NCBI GenBank assembly: GCA_963575745.1
Contig: CAUYUJ010019258.1
Location: 118,720 to 182,719, forward strand
DNA: 64,000 nucleotides
Origin: Prorocentrum cordatum
Taxonomy: Eukaryota; Sar; Dinophyceae; Prorocentrales; Prorocentraceae
Direction: 5' to 3'
This document shows positions 39,696 to 51,846 of this stretch, piece after piece. The translations under genes and the position numbers were made by a program. Positions within the stretch are counted from its first letter, which is position 1, and every line of letters starts with the position of its first letter. The notes under the pieces were generated by a model that saw only the letters and a program-made list of their open reading frames with translations, was not told the DNA's origin and did no database searches.

Positions 39696-40598
39696 ACTGG
39701 GCGCCGGCGGTAAACCGTCAACCTTGGTACCGCCGGGAGACTCGTAGAGCTCCCTAGCTCGACTTAAGTTGAGAAAATCGACAGCACCTACCAACATTCT
39801 GACTTATAGTGAATATTTTTTCACCTCTCAATGCGACAGGGGAACGCGTCTGATGTCGGCGCATCAACTTCTATCATTACCAGCCCTGCAGCCCCCCTAC
39901 AGCCTGAGTTAAGTGCGAAAACCGACAGCACCTCTCAGGATGACTCGAACAATAGAGTAGTTTCGCAGACCTAATTCGGGCAGCAGACCGAGTTCCGAGC
40001 TCTGGATTCGACAGGCGGACGCGCCTGATGTCTTGAAACTGATTCCTGTAGCCCCCCTCAGCGCGAGTTGAGTAAAGAAAACCGAGAGCACTTCTCAAGA
40101 TGACTCGCAGCACGAATAGGTTCGCGAACCTAGCTCGGGCAGCAGACCGAGTTCAGACCTCTAGATGGAACAGACGAACGCGTCTGATGATTTGCAATCA
40201 ATTTCTATGAGAATCAGCTTCGTAGCTGCCCTACAGCTCGAGTTGATTACAGAAAACCAAGAGTTCCTGGATGACTCGAATAATACGAATAGGTTTGCAG
40301 ACCTAGCTCGGCTAACAGTCCGAGTTCAGACCTCTGGGTTGAACAGACGAACGCGCCTAATCATTCTAAATCGATTAGCTGTGCTTATCAGCTCTGCATC
40401 TGTCCTAAAGCTCGAGCTATGTTCAGAAAACCGTCAGCGCGTATCAAGATGACTAGAAGCAGCCGATCCCGCCACAGTGCTTTTCGATAGTAATATTCAC
40501 CTGATCGAGCTGAGATCAAGACGCCGAGCGGGAATAAGATCAGATATCACGGGAAAAAATACTAGATCTCTAACGAATGATTGAAGTTCGAGAACAAA
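39696..40598 (-). mobile_element. Type A unit U24, end cut
   Basis: Head with a shortened right side (CTTGGTACCGCCGG), start CTAGCTCGACTTAAGTTGAG (a near palindrome defining a subfamily), two or three monomers, tail to GAGAACAAA where U25 enters. Confidence 0.65.
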
Positions 40599-41624
40599 AC
40601 TGGGCGCCGGCGGTAAACCGTCAACCTTGGTTACCGCCGGGAGACTCGTAGAGCTTCCTAGCTGGACTTAAGTTCATAAAACCGACAGCACCTACCAACA
40701 TTCCGACTCATAGTGAATATTTTTTGACCTCTGAATGCGACAGGCGGACGCGTCTGATGTCTGCGAATCGGCTTCTGTCATTACCAGCCCTGCAGCCCCC
40801 CTACAGCACGAGTTAAGTGCAGAAAACCCTCTCAGGATGGCTCGAACATACAGTAGTTTCGCAGACCAAATTCGGGCAGCAGACCGAGTTCAGAGCTTTG
40901 GATTCGACAGGCGGGCGCGCCTAATGTCTTCAAATCGATTCCTGTGACCACCAGCACTGTAGCGCCCCTCAGAGCGAGTGCAGTGAAGAAAACCGAGAGC
41001 ACTTCTCAGGATGACCGACCAATACGAATAGTTTCGCGATTCTAGATCGGGCAGCAGACCGAGTTCAGAGCTCTGGATTCGACAGACAAACGCAACTGCT
41101 CATTATGAATCGGATTCTGTAAACATCAGCTGCGTAGCTTCTACAGCTCGAATTAAGTGCAGAAAACCGAGAGTTCCTGTCAAGATGACTCGAATAATAC
41201 GAATAGGTTTGCGGACCAAGCTCGGCTGACAGACCTCTGGATTCAACAGGCGAACGCGCCTAATCATTCTACATCGATTAGCTGTGCTTACCAGCTCTGT
41301 AGCTGTCCTAAAGCTCGAGTTATGTTCAGAAAACCATCAGAGCGTATCAAGATGACTCAAAACGGCCGATCCCGCCACAGTGCTTTTCGACAGTAATATT
41401 CACCCGATCGAGCTGAGATCAAGATGGCGAGCGGGAATAAGATCGAATATCACGTGAAAAAATACTAGAGCCCAAACGACTTGTTGAATTTCGAGAACAA
41501 AATTTTCAACCGACCAAAAGTCAGCAAAAGTTCCGTCGAGATTTTTCTTGCCAACTAGCTCTCCAGCGCGCCGGAATTACTCTTAGCTTCCAGCAATAAC
41601 TTGCTAAGGGAAGCTCTACGAGTT
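40599..41624 (-). mobile_element. Type A unit U25
   Basis: Complete 1026-bp unit: hairpin, CTCGTAGAGCTTCC, palindromic start changed to CTGGACTTAAGTTCATAAAA, monomers, tail (CAAGATGGCGAGCGGGAATA, TTTTTCTTGCCAACTAGCTC), end GGGAAGCTCTACGAGTT. Confidence 0.7.
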
Positions 41625-42665
41625 ACAGGGCGCCGGCGGTAAACCGTCAACCTTGGTTATACCGCCGGGAGACTCGTAGAGCTTCCTAGCTCGACTCAAG
41701 TTGAGAAAACCGACAGCACCTACAAACATTCCGCCTGTTTTTTGACCTGTGAATGCGACAGGCGGACGCGTCTGATGTCTGCGAACCGACTCCTGTCATT
41801 ACCAGCCCTGCAGCCCCCCTACAGCCCGAGTTAAGTGCAGAAAACCGACAGCACCTCTCAGGATGACTCGAACAATACAGTAGTTTCGCAGACCTGATTC
41901 GGGCAGCAGACCGAGTTCCGAGCTCTGGATTCGACAGGCGGACGCGCCTGATGTCTTCAAATCGATTCCTGTGACAACAAGGACTGTAGCCCCCGTCAGC
42001 GCGAGTTGAGTGAAGAAAACCGAGAGCACTTCTCAAGATAACTCAACAGCACGAATAGTTTCGCGATTCTAGATCGGGCAGCAGACCGAGTTCAGAGCTC
42101 TGGATTCGACAGACAAACGCAACTGATGCTTCTGAATCGGTTTCTGTAAACATCAGCTCTGTAGCTCTCCTACAGCTCGAGTTAAGTACAGAAAACCGAG
42201 AGTTCCTGCCAAGATGACTCGAATAATAAGAATAGTTTTCCGGACCTAGCTCGGCTAACAGACCGAGTTCAGACCTCTCAATTCAATAGGCGAACGCGCC
42301 TGATCATTCTACATCGATTAGCTGTGCTTACCAGCCCTGTAGCTAGCCTAAATAAAGCTCGAGTTATGTTCAGACAACCGTCACGCGTATCAAGATGACT
42401 CGAAACGGCCGATCCCGCCACAGTGCTTTTCGATAGTAATATTCACCCGATCGAGCTGAGATCAAGATGGCGAGCGGGAATAAGATCGAATATCACGGGA
42501 AGAAATACTAGAGCTCAAACGAATGTTCAAATTTTGAGAACAAAATTTTCAACCGACCCAAAGTCAGCAAAAGTTCCGTCGAGATTTTTCGAGCCAACTA
42601 GCTCTCCAGTGCGCCGGAATTACTCTTAAGCTTCCAGCAACTAGCTTAGGGAAGCTCTACGAGTC
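41625..42665 (-). mobile_element. Type A unit U26
   Basis: Complete unit abutting U25; head ACAGGGCGCC, right arm has two extra bases (GGTTATACCGCCGG). Tail ends GAAGCTCTACGAGTC. 42666-42686 (ACTAGCTCTCCAGCGCCCAG) is a stub of an outer tail. Confidence 0.7.
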
Positions 42666-42686
42666 ACTAGCTCTCCAGCGCCCAGA

Positions 42687-43879
42687 ACTGGGCGCCGGCG
42701 GTAAACCGTCAACCTGGTTACCGCCGGGAGACTCGTAATACGAATAGTTTCGCGAACCTAGCTCGGGCAGCAGGCCGAGTTTAGAGCTCGCGATTGAACA
42801 GACGAACGCGCCTGATGATTCCTATTCGATTTCTGTGACTGTGAGGTGAGCTCTATAACTGTCCTACAGCTCGAGTTAAGTACAGAAAACCGAGAGCGTC
42901 TGTCAAGATGACTCGAATAATACGAATAGGTTTGCAGACCTAGCTCGGCTTGCAGACCGAGTTCAGATCTCTGGATTCGACGGGCGAACGCGACTAATCA
43001 TTCTGAATCGATTAGCTGTCTTACCAGCTCTGTAGCTGTCCTGAAGCTCGAGTTATCTTGAGGAAACCGACAGCGCGTATCAAGATGACTTGAAACGGCC
43101 GATCCCGCCGGAGTGCTTTTTGACAGTAAAAGGTACCCGATCGGGCTGAGATCAAGATGGCGTGCGGGAATAAGATCGAATATCACGGGAAAAAATACTA
43201 GAGCTCTAACGAATTGTTGAACTGGGAGCCGGCGGTAAACCGTCAACCAGGTTACCGCCGGGAGCCTCGTAGAGCTCTTATCTGCACGACGCTGCTTGGA
43301 ACACAGGGAAGCTCTTACGTTTGAGCTGAAAAGCCGTTTCAAATTACGCTTTTCAGCTCTCATCGAAAGTCGCTTGATTCAAGTGGGAACCGACAGCATC
43401 TCTCAGACGACTCGTGTAATACGAATAGTTTCGCGGATCTATGGAACAGACTAACGCGCCTGATGATTCTAAATCGGCTTCTGTAACTTGCAGCTCTGTA
43501 CCTCTTCTAAATCTTGAGAACTACAGAGAACCGTCAACGCGTGTCAAGATGCTCGAAACGGCCGACGGTTCCCTCAAGTCTTTTCATATTAATATTGCAG
43601 CTACGGACCTGAAAATTTCACTCACTGGCAGACGCGACACAACCCATTACAGGTGAGAAAAATGCCGGTTCCAAAAACGAACTTTAAAATTTTGCACAAA
43701 GATTGCAAAACCGACCCAAAGTTAACATCGTATCTTAAGGTCGGGTCGGCCAACTAGCTCCACCCTGCGCCCGAATTCCTCTTAGCTCATCTTGCCGAAG
43801 AGCTCTACGAGGTATTTCGAGAACAAAATTTTCAACCGACCAAAAGTCAGCAAAAGGTTCGTCGAGATTTTTCTTGCCA
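42687..43879 (-). mobile_element. Type A unit U27, carrying U28, end cut
   Basis: Hairpin intact, but the bases after CTCGTA are deleted, so it runs straight into ATACGAATAGTTTCGCG of a monomer. The tail is split by U28 at GAATTGTTGA and resumes TTTCGAGAACAAAATTTTC. It is cut by U29 at TTGCCA^ACTGGG. Confidence 0.65.
43221..43813 (-). mobile_element. Type B unit U28, nested, with an A-type insert
   Basis: B head GGAGCCGGCGGTAAACC ... GGTTACCGCCGG and B end TTGCCGAAGAGCTCTACGAGGT. ~130 bases in the middle (43385-43545) are A-type monomer sequence (ACGAATAGTTTCGCGGATCT), which explains its 593-bp length. Excision gives GTTGA-ATTTCGAG, exactly the sister sequence (for example 41487). Confidence 0.7.
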
Positions 43880-44921
43880 ACTGGGCGCCGGCGGTAAACC
43901 GTCAACCTTGGTTACCGCCGGGAGACTCGTAGAGCTTCCTAGCTCGACTTAAGTTGAGAAAATCGACAGCACCTACCAACATTCTGACTTATAGTGAATA
44001 TTTTGTCACCTCTCAATGCAACAGGGGAACGCGTCTGATGTCGGCGAATCGACTCCTGTCATTACCAGCCCTGCAGCCCCCCTACAGCCCGAGTTAAGTG
44101 CGAAAACCGACAGCACCTCTCAGGATGACTCGAACAATAGAATAGTTTCGCAGACCTAATTCGGGCAGCAGACCGAGTTCCGAGCTCTGGATTCGACAGG
44201 CGGACGCGCCTGATGTCTTCAAATTGATTCCTGTGACCATCAGCTGTAGCCCGCCTCAGCGCGAGTTGAGTGAAGAAAACTGAGAGCACTTCTCAAGATG
44301 ACTCGAACAGCACGAATAGTTTCGCGAACCTAGCTCGGGCAGCAGACCGAGTTCAGACCTCTAGATGGAACAGACGAACGCGCCTGATGATTCGCAATCG
44401 ATTTCTGTGAGAATGAGCTCCGTAGCTGCCATACAGCTCGAGTTAAGTACAGAAAGCCGAGAGTTCCTGTCAAGATGACTCGAACAATACGAATAGGTTT
44501 GCAGACCTAGCTCGGCTAACAGACCGAGTTCAGACCTCTCGATTGAACAGGCGAACGCGCCTAATCATTCTACATCGATTAGCTGTGCTTACCAGCTCTG
44601 TAGCTGTCATAAAGCTCGAGTTATGTTCAGAAAACCGTCAGCGCGTATCAAGATGACTCGAAACGGTCGATCCCGCCACCGTGCTTTTCGATAGTAATAT
44701 TCACCCGATCGAGCTGAGATCAAGACGGCGAGCGGGAATAAGATCGAATAGCACGGGAAAAAATACGAGAGCTCTAACGAATGGTTGATTTCGAGAACAA
44801 AATTTTCAACCGACCAAAAGTCACCAAAACTTCCGTCGAGATTTTTCTTGCCAACTAGCTCTCCAGCGCGCCAAAATTACCTCAAGTTTCCAGCAACTAG
44901 CTGAGGGAAGCTCTACGAGTC
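43880..44921 (-). mobile_element. Type A unit U29
   Basis: Complete unit with the CTCGACTTAAGTTGAG start, three or four monomers and a full tail ending GGAAGCTCTACGAGTC. It is followed by AAGGTCCGTCGAGATTTTTC, which repeats the tail sequence found just left of its head. Confidence 0.7.
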
Positions 44922-44944
44922 AAGGTCCGTCGAGATTTTTCCCG

Positions 44945-45090
44945 GAGAGCTCTCTGAGAGCTAGAGGGCTTAAGATTAGAAGCCGGACGGTGGTGGTGCC
45001 CGCCAGCCCATCTCCGCTGGTCCACGATCCTCGCAGCGCCTCGCCTGACCCGGCAGCGGGTCCGCAGCAATGCAGGATCGCTTCAGAAGG
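44945..45090 (-). mobile_element. C-family fragment, inverted
   Basis: GGACGGTGGTGGTGCCCGCC and CGCTGGTCCACGATCCTCGC are the reverse complement of the C-family 3' region (GTGGACCGGCGGAGGTGGGC, 52150). It is the only C copy seen in this orientation. Confidence 0.5.
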
Positions 45091-45095
45091 GTTTG

Positions 45096-46218
45096 ACTGG
45101 GCGCAGGCGGTAAACCGTCAACCTTCGTTACCGCCGGGAGACTCGTGGAGCTTCCTGACAACATATAATGTCGAAAAAAAATTACACCGAAAAAATAGTT
45201 TTTCAGCCCAACCAATTTCAGACCTCTCGGATGCAACAGCGGAACGCCCCAGATGCTTCTGGATTGTCTTCTGTACGAGCTCTGTAGCTCTTCTACAGCC
45301 CGAGTTATGGGCGTAAATCGACAGCACCTCTCAAGATGACTCGAACAATACGAATAGTTTCGCAAATCTAGCTTGAGTTTCAGACCGAGTCCAAACCTCT
45401 GCATGAGACAGGCAGACGCGTCTGATGTCTCTGCATCGAATCATGTGATTACCAGCTCTGCAGCCCCCCTAGAGCCCGAGTTATGCAGAAAACCGATAGC
45501 ACCTCTGAGGATACGAATAGTTTGGCGGACCAAGTTCGGGCGGCAGACAGAATTCGGAGCATGTCTCCGAATCGATTCCAGTGTTTACCAGCTATGCAGC
45601 CACCCTACAGCCCGAGTTAAGTGCAGAGAGCCGACAGCATCTCTCAAGATGACTTGAACAATAGAAATAGTTTCGCGATTCTAGATCGGAGAGCAGACCG
45701 AGTTCAGAGCTCTCGATTCAGCAGACAACGGCCACTATGATTCTGAATCATATTCTGTACATATCAGCTATGTCGCAGTCCTGGAGCTCGAGTTAAGAAC
45801 AGGAAAACAGAGAGAGTCTGTCAAGATGACTCGAATAATACGAATAGGTTTGCGGACCTAGCTCGGCTAGCAGACCGAGTTCAGACCTCTCGGTTCAACA
45901 GGCGAACGCGCCTGATTATTCTCCATCGATTAGCTGTGCTCAGCAGCCCTCTAGCAATTAGCTCGAGTTATCTTGATAAACTGACAGCGCGTATCAAGAT
46001 GACTCGAAACAGCCGATCCCGCCTGCCTGCTTTTTGACAGTAAAACGTACCCGATCGAGCTGAGATCAAGATGGCAAGCGGGAATAAGATCGAATATCAT
46101 GGGAAAAAATACTAGCGCTCTACCGAATGTTCAAATTTTGAAAACAAAATTGTCAACCGACCAAAAGTCATCAAAAGGTTCGTCGAGATTTTTCTTGGCT
46201 CTCCAGCGCCCCGGCATT
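45096..46218 (-). mobile_element. Type A unit U30, end cut
   Basis: Head GGGCGCAGGCGGTAAACC (C to A breaks one stem pair) with GTTACCGCCGG, CTCGTGGAGCTTCC, ATATAATGTCG start, about five monomers, tail cut at CGGCATT^ACTGGG. Confidence 0.65.
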
Positions 46219-46775
46219 ACTGGGCGCCGGCGGTAAACCGTCAACCTTTGTTACCGCCGGGGGACTCGTAGAGCTTCCCGACATTATATAATGTGGAAAA
46301 AAAATCCAGATAATTTCAGCCCAAGCCAGACCTCTCAAGATGACTCTGGCAAAAAACGAACAGTTTAGAACCAGCTCGAGTGTCAAAGAGTTCAGACCTC
46401 TGAATGCGACAGGCGGACGCGCCTGATGTCTGTAAACCGACTCCTGTGATTACCAGCCCTGCAGCCCCCCTACAGCCCGAGTTAAGTGCAGAAACCGACA
46501 GCAGCTCTCAGGATGACTTGAATAATACAATAGCGTCGCGAAGCTAGTTCGAGCAGCAGATCGAGTTCCGAGCTCTCGGTTCGACAGACGGACGCGCCTC
46601 ATGTCTCCAAATCGATTTCTGTGACCAGCAGCACTGTATCTCTCCTTTAGCACGAGTCAAGTGCAGAAAACCGAGAGCACTTCTCAAGATGACTCGAACA
46701 CTACGAATAGTTTCGCGGACCTATCTCGGGCAGCAGGCCGAGTTCAGACTCGAATAATACGAATAGGTTTGGGAA
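46219..46775 (-). mobile_element. Type A unit U31, short remnant
   Basis: Head, ATATAATGTGG start and two or three damaged monomers. It breaks off at ACGAATAGGTTTGGGAA where C-family sequence begins. No tail. Confidence 0.55.
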
Positions 46776-46823
46776 TTGTAAGCGTCCAAAACCCGGATAG
46801 CGAAGCCAAGCGCGGAACGCCGC
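46776..46823 (+). mobile_element. C-family element, 5' end only
   Basis: TTGTAAGCGTCCAAAACCCG then GATAGCGAAGCCAAGCGCGG, interrupted by U32 at ACGCCGC^ACTGGG. The same arrangement occurs at 58450-58498, so the two loci are duplicates. Confidence 0.65.
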
Positions 46824-46855
46824 ACTGGGCGCCGGCGGTAAACCGTCAACCTTGG

Positions 46856-49461
46856 TTTTTTTCGTTTCGCGGACACACGGGCCCTAGGGCCCCGTCCAGT
46901 CCGAGGCGGGCGGGCACGCCAAACGCGGGCCACCGAGCGGCTAAGGCGAAAGCCTCACCACGCCAAGCACGTGGGGGGCGGCTTCGGCGGTAGCCTCTGG
47001 CAGCTCTTATAAGGTGCGTGTACATCAACACAATGTGTGCACGCATGAAGGCAACACACGAAAGAGAATCATCAATCACACAACTTATCGCTGAAATAGG
47101 CCTGCAAAACCCGTGGGAGTGCTGCGATGACGCACTCTGCAGCGGAGAGTTCCGTATCCGTCACTGTGGACCCGTCTTGGAGAGCGAAGGAGCAAACGTA
47201 AACGTCTTTGAAGATAATCTGTGGGGACTCACTGAAGGAAGAGGTAGGCGAGAGATGGGAGAATCGAGAACGCAGTCCAATCTGAATCCAAGCTCCACTT
47301 CCTGCTCCCAGGCTGCACACACCACCATCAAAGCCCGCTTTGATGAGGCAAGGTTCATAGCATGACTGTTCGTATGGCTGCAACTGGTACTGTTCGTTCG
47401 TGTATTGGTGGCCCTCGCGGGCCTGGTGGGTAAGGAGGTCGGCTTTCTCATTCCATTCCCGAAACTCATGTTTGAAAAGATCGCGTCCTGCTTCAGCAGG
47501 TCTCACACCATACATACAACACATTCCTTCCAAAGCATTAATCATATTATCAACACGTCTCTGGTATAAGTGATTATCTGCCTTCCAGAGGCCGCAGAGC
47601 CAGCAAATGATAAGAAGAGAATCTCCAGTGATCTCCAACGGCACGCCTCCTGAAGTCACGTCCCAACACGTGCTCTTCATGTTGTGGATTGCCAATCTCT
47701 TACTGAATCGCAGGCGTGCAGCGGGAGAATCATCCTCTGTAGCAACATACTCCTCATTACGTTCGGCCAGAAAAACGGGGGCGTTACCATCATGGATACC
47801 TTTGCATTTCTTCTGGAAAAGTCTAAGCATAGAGGGTGTACAATGATGAGTTGCAAACTGCATGAAGGCATGATGACCGCCTTGGAATACTTCCCACCAC
47901 CGTGGGCCGAAGAACTCATGAAAGGGTGTCTGCCAACAGCGTTGTCCGATCGCTTGCCCTCCTGACCTCCAGCGTTTCATAACTCCACATTCCCTCCACT
48001 TTCCGAATGCCCGAAGGGCTTCTCCCTCAAGTGTGCGCAGCGTATCATAACTTATACCAAAGGCAATCAAACACATGCGTGCATCACTCCATGCTCTATG
48101 CTCCTCCCTCATGTCCTCTCCCTGATACAACCTCTGCGCATACGCCGAGACATCCTTTGCCAGCAGCCACTGAGCTCGGAGAAATCTCTGGACCAAACTG
48201 TGGTACCCAGCTTCTGCGAACCTCAATCTGGCATCGCTGTATCTTCTCTCGTTCCAAGTAGCATGGGATTCGTCTGGTTCTCGGCGGCATCGAAGCATGA
48301 AACATAGACACCTGCCCTCAAACGCGTGCAGTGCGTGGAGGCTGTCCTTGTCGGCCGTGCAGCCACCCGCACCGAAAAGGGCAATACTCTGGACCTTCTG
48401 CTGGTATCGTTGGAACTTTTCCTTCAACGACGTGCTTGTGTTCCGAAAATATCCTGCCTGGGAGTAAAATGTCCGACGAGCCGCCTCAATCCTCGAGTCC
48501 ACATCGAGGTGCGAGGAATACTTATAATCAGAGAACAACTGGACGCCTAGAACCGTCATCTCAGTAACACGTCTGAACCGCATAACATCATTCTGGAAGG
48601 GTACAAGTAAGTCGGCTGAAGAAAGGATCAGCCCCTCGGCATCTCTCGCGGCGTCGGCACCGAAGACCATGTAGAGCAAGCTAGAGGGTTTCCAGCGCAT
48701 GCCGAAATCATGGAGTCTAACCGTAAGGTCGTGAATCATGCGTGCCAATTCTTCCCTGCTTCGTGCCAAGATGTAGCAATTGTCTGCCCATACGAAGTGA
48801 TTGACGACCGACGTGTAGGACGATTTGCCAGACTCCATGGAATCCCCAGTTTTAAAACACACTTGATAACCTATGTTCTGTGTATCCCACTGTCGGAAGG
48901 TTTCCTGCCACATCGCAGCAATAATAAGGTTGAACCCTAGGGGTCCCTCGGCACCGCCCGTTCTAATACATCTATCCCATCTCACACTCTCCACCTCGAT
49001 ACTTTCATGGCAAACCGTCCCCACACTGTCACATAGTGGATCGAGAAAAGCATATTGAAGATGATAGGGTACATGTGCGTGCTGTAAACCCCGTCTAACA
49101 TTGGCTACCGTGCAATGGTCGAAGGCTTGTAGGATATCTGCATTGGCCAGATGTGCTGTTTCCCCCTTCCCCCATGTAGAGGCATGCTGTCCGATGTGTT
49201 TCAAGCTCGCCGTGATCTCGTTCGTGGTGCGGTTAGATTGGAAGCCGTAAAGACCGAGAGGGCGAAAGAGACCGTTTCGCTCGACATGTTGTTCCACCAA
49301 GATAACGATACATGTACTGTACCATCGTGCAATAGCGTTCTGCATACATAGAAGCCTACCGTCCCTAAGATCCGTGATGCCAGGAAGCTTGGGCATAAAG
49401 GAGATGAGGATATCACGCCATGAGGAGGGATACGGTGTGCGCATGTGTAGTATATCGTAGA
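46856..49461 (-). mobile_element. LINE-C (5' truncated)
   Basis: A third LINE family. The 3' end joins CCGTCAACCTTGG and ends CGCGAAACGAAAAAAACC on its own strand, with the palindrome GGGCCCTAGGGCCC at ~46878-46893. The 5' end stops inside the RT fingers and is joined to GCCGGGGAACTCGTAGAG. About 200 bases of GC-rich 3' UTR follow the ORF. Comparison with U40 shows the insertion removed about six bases of the hairpin right arm. Confidence 0.88.
47072..49461 (-). CDS. LINE-C ORF2, RT palm to RNase H (partial)
   Basis: Open without a break for ~796 codons after the junction (the frame runs on into host bases). SSWRDILISFMPKL, LYGFQSNRTTNEIT, motif A ADILQAFDH, motif B RTGGAEGP, motif C FVWADNCY (N at codon 48779-48781) and motif D FGMRWKPSS. 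RNase H in permuted order: ITGDSLLIICW, EKADLLTH, FDGGVCS, DTELSAAE. Ends at TGA, 47072. No endonuclease or ORF1 remains, so it cannot move alone, but the RT and RNase H frame is undamaged and may be a young copy. Confidence 0.88.
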
Positions 49462-49539
49462 GCCGGGGAACTCGTAGAGCTTCCAAGCTGAGAAAACCGA
49501 GAGCACCTACCAACATTCTGACTCATAGTGAATATTGTT

Positions 49540-50570
49540 TGATCTCTGAATGCGACAAGCGGACGCGTCTCATCAGACCGAGTACCTCTGAATGCGACAG
49601 GCGGGCGCGTCTGATATCTGCGAACCCACTGATGTGATTACCAGCCCTGCAGCCCCCCTACAGCCCGAGTTAAGTGCAGGAAACCGACAGCATCTCTCAG
49701 GATGACTCGAATAATATACTAGTTTCGCAGACCTGTTTCGAGCAGTAGACCCAGTTCTGAGCTCGCGAATCGACTAACGAACGCGTCTGATGTGTGTAAA
49801 TCGATTTCTATGACCCGCAGCACTGTAGCCCTCAATTGAGAGCAATGTTCACGATGATTCGAGGAATAGTTTCGCGAACCGAGCTCGCACAGCAGGCCGA
49901 GTTCAGAGCTCTCGATACAACAGACAAACACGCCCGATAATTCTCAATCGATTTATGTGGCTGTGGGCTCTGTAGCTGCCAACAGCTCCAGTTAAGTACA
50001 GAAAATACCGAGAGCGTTTGTGAAGATGACTCGAATAATAAGAATAGATTTGCGGACCTAGCTCGGCTAGCAGACCGAGTTCAGACCTCTGGAGTCAAGA
50101 GGCGAACGCGTCTGATGATTCTGAGTGCGATAGCTGTGCTTACCAGCACTGTAGCTGCCCTGCAGCTCGGATTAAGTACAAAATACCCACCACGCGTATC
50201 AAGTTGCGAATAATACGAATAGGTTTGCGGACCTAGCTCGGCTAGCAGACCGAATTCAAACCTATGGATTCAACAAGCGAACGCGCCTAATGATTCTAAG
50301 TGCAATAGGCGTGCTTACCAGCACTGTAGCTGCCCCACGGCTCGAGCTAAGTAGAAAATACCGACAACGCGTATTAAGCTGACTCGAATAATACGAATAG
50401 GTTTGCGGACCTAGCTCGGCTAGCAGAGCGAGTTCAGACCTCTGGATTCAACAGGCGAACGCGCCTGATGATTCTGAGTGCGATAGCTGTGCTTACCAGC
50501 TCTGTAGCTGTCCTACAGCTCGAGTTAAGTACAAAATACCGACAACGCGTATCAAGATGACTCGAAACGG
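49540..50570. repeat. Satellite monomers in U32
   Basis: Six monomers; the later ones share TGCGGACCTAGCTCGGCTAG, TTCAACAGGCGAACGCGCCT and GCACTGTAGCTGCCC. Confidence 0.8.
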
Positions 50571-50706
50571 CCGTTCCCGCCAGTGTGCTTTTTGGCAGTA
50601 AAAGGTACCCGATCGAGCTGAGATCAAGATGGCGAGCGGGAATAAGATCGAATATCACGAGAAAAAATACTAGAGCTCAAACGAATTGTTGAATTTCGAG
50701 AACATA

Positions 50707-51751
50707 ACTGGGCGCCGGCGGTAAACCGTCAACCTTGGTTACCGCCGGGGAACTCGTAGAGCTTCCAAGCTCGACTTAAGTTGAGAAAACCGACAGCACC
50801 TACCAACATTCTGACTCATAGTGAATATTTTTTGACCTCTGAATGCGACAAGCGGACGCGTCTGATGTCTGCGAATCGACTCCTGTCATTACCAGCCCCG
50901 CAGCCCCTCTACAGCCCGAGGTCAGTGCAGAAAACCGACAGCATCTCTGAGGATGACTCGAACAATACAATAGTTTCGCGAACCTAGTTCGGGCAGCAGA
51001 CCGAGTTCCGAGCTCTGGATTCAGGCGGACGCGCATGATCTCTTTACATCGATCGATATGACAACCAGCACTATAGCCCCCTCTCAGCCCAAGTTGAGTG
51101 AAGAAAACCGAGAGCACTTCTCAAGATGACTCGACCAATACGAATAATTTCGCGATTCTAGATCGGGCAGAAGACCGAGTTCAGAGCTCTGAATTCGACA
51201 GACAAACGCAACTGACGATTCTGAATCAGTTTCTGTAAATATCAGCTCTGTAGCTGTCTTACAGCTCGAGTTAAGTACAGAAAACCGAGAGTTTCTGTCA
51301 AGATGACTCGAATAATACGAATAGGTTTGCGGACCTAGCTCGGCTCACAGACCGAGTTCAGACCTCTGGATTCAACAGGCGAACGCGCCTAATCATTCTG
51401 CATGGATTAGCTGTGCTTACCAGCTCTGTAGCTGTCCTCGAGCTCGAGTTACGTTGAGAAAACCGTCAGCGCGTATCAAGATGACTCGAAACGGCCGATC
51501 CCGCCAGAGTGCTTTTTCGCCTTCAAAGTTACCCGATCGAGCTGAGATCAAGATGGCGAGCGGGAATAAGATCGAATATCACGGGAAAAAATACTAGAGC
51601 TCTAACGAATGTTCAAATTTCGAGAACAAAATTTTCAACCGACCAAAAGTCACCAAAAGTTCCGTCGAGATTTTTCTTGCCAACTAGCTCTCCAGCGCGC
51701 CGGAATTACTCTTAAGCTTCCAGCAACTAGCTTAGGGAAGCTCTACGAGTC
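50707..51751 (-). mobile_element. Type A unit U33, nested in U32
   Basis: Complete 1045-bp unit, ACTGGGCGCC ... GGAAGCTCTACGAGTC. Flanks GAACATA and ATTTTCAACCGACC rejoin to the unbroken sequence at 59791 in sister unit U40. This is the cleanest empty-site pair in the window. Confidence 0.8.
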
Positions 51752-51846
51752 ATTTTCAACCGACCAAAAGTTGTGAAAAGTTCAGTTCTTTTTTTTCGAG
51801 CCAACTAGCTCTCCGGCGCGCCGGAATTACTCTTAGCTTCCAGCTA

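Larger units (their letters stand above)
46824..51846 (-). mobile_element. Type A unit U32, carrying LINE-C and U33
   Basis: Left head half (46830-46855), LINE-C, right side GCCGGGGAACTCGTAGAGCT at 49462, then monomers 49540-50570, tail split by U33 at GAACATA, resuming ATTTTCAACCGACCAAAAGT. U40 is a near-identical copy with neither insertion. The tail ends abruptly at CTTCCAGCTA. Confidence 0.65.

Noticed and set aside
43221-43813. Units as spliceosomal introns or introners
   Set aside because: Ends are ACTGGG...GAGGT on one strand and ACCTC...CCAGT on the other; no GT-AG pair at the exact borders, and the host sequence is not coding.
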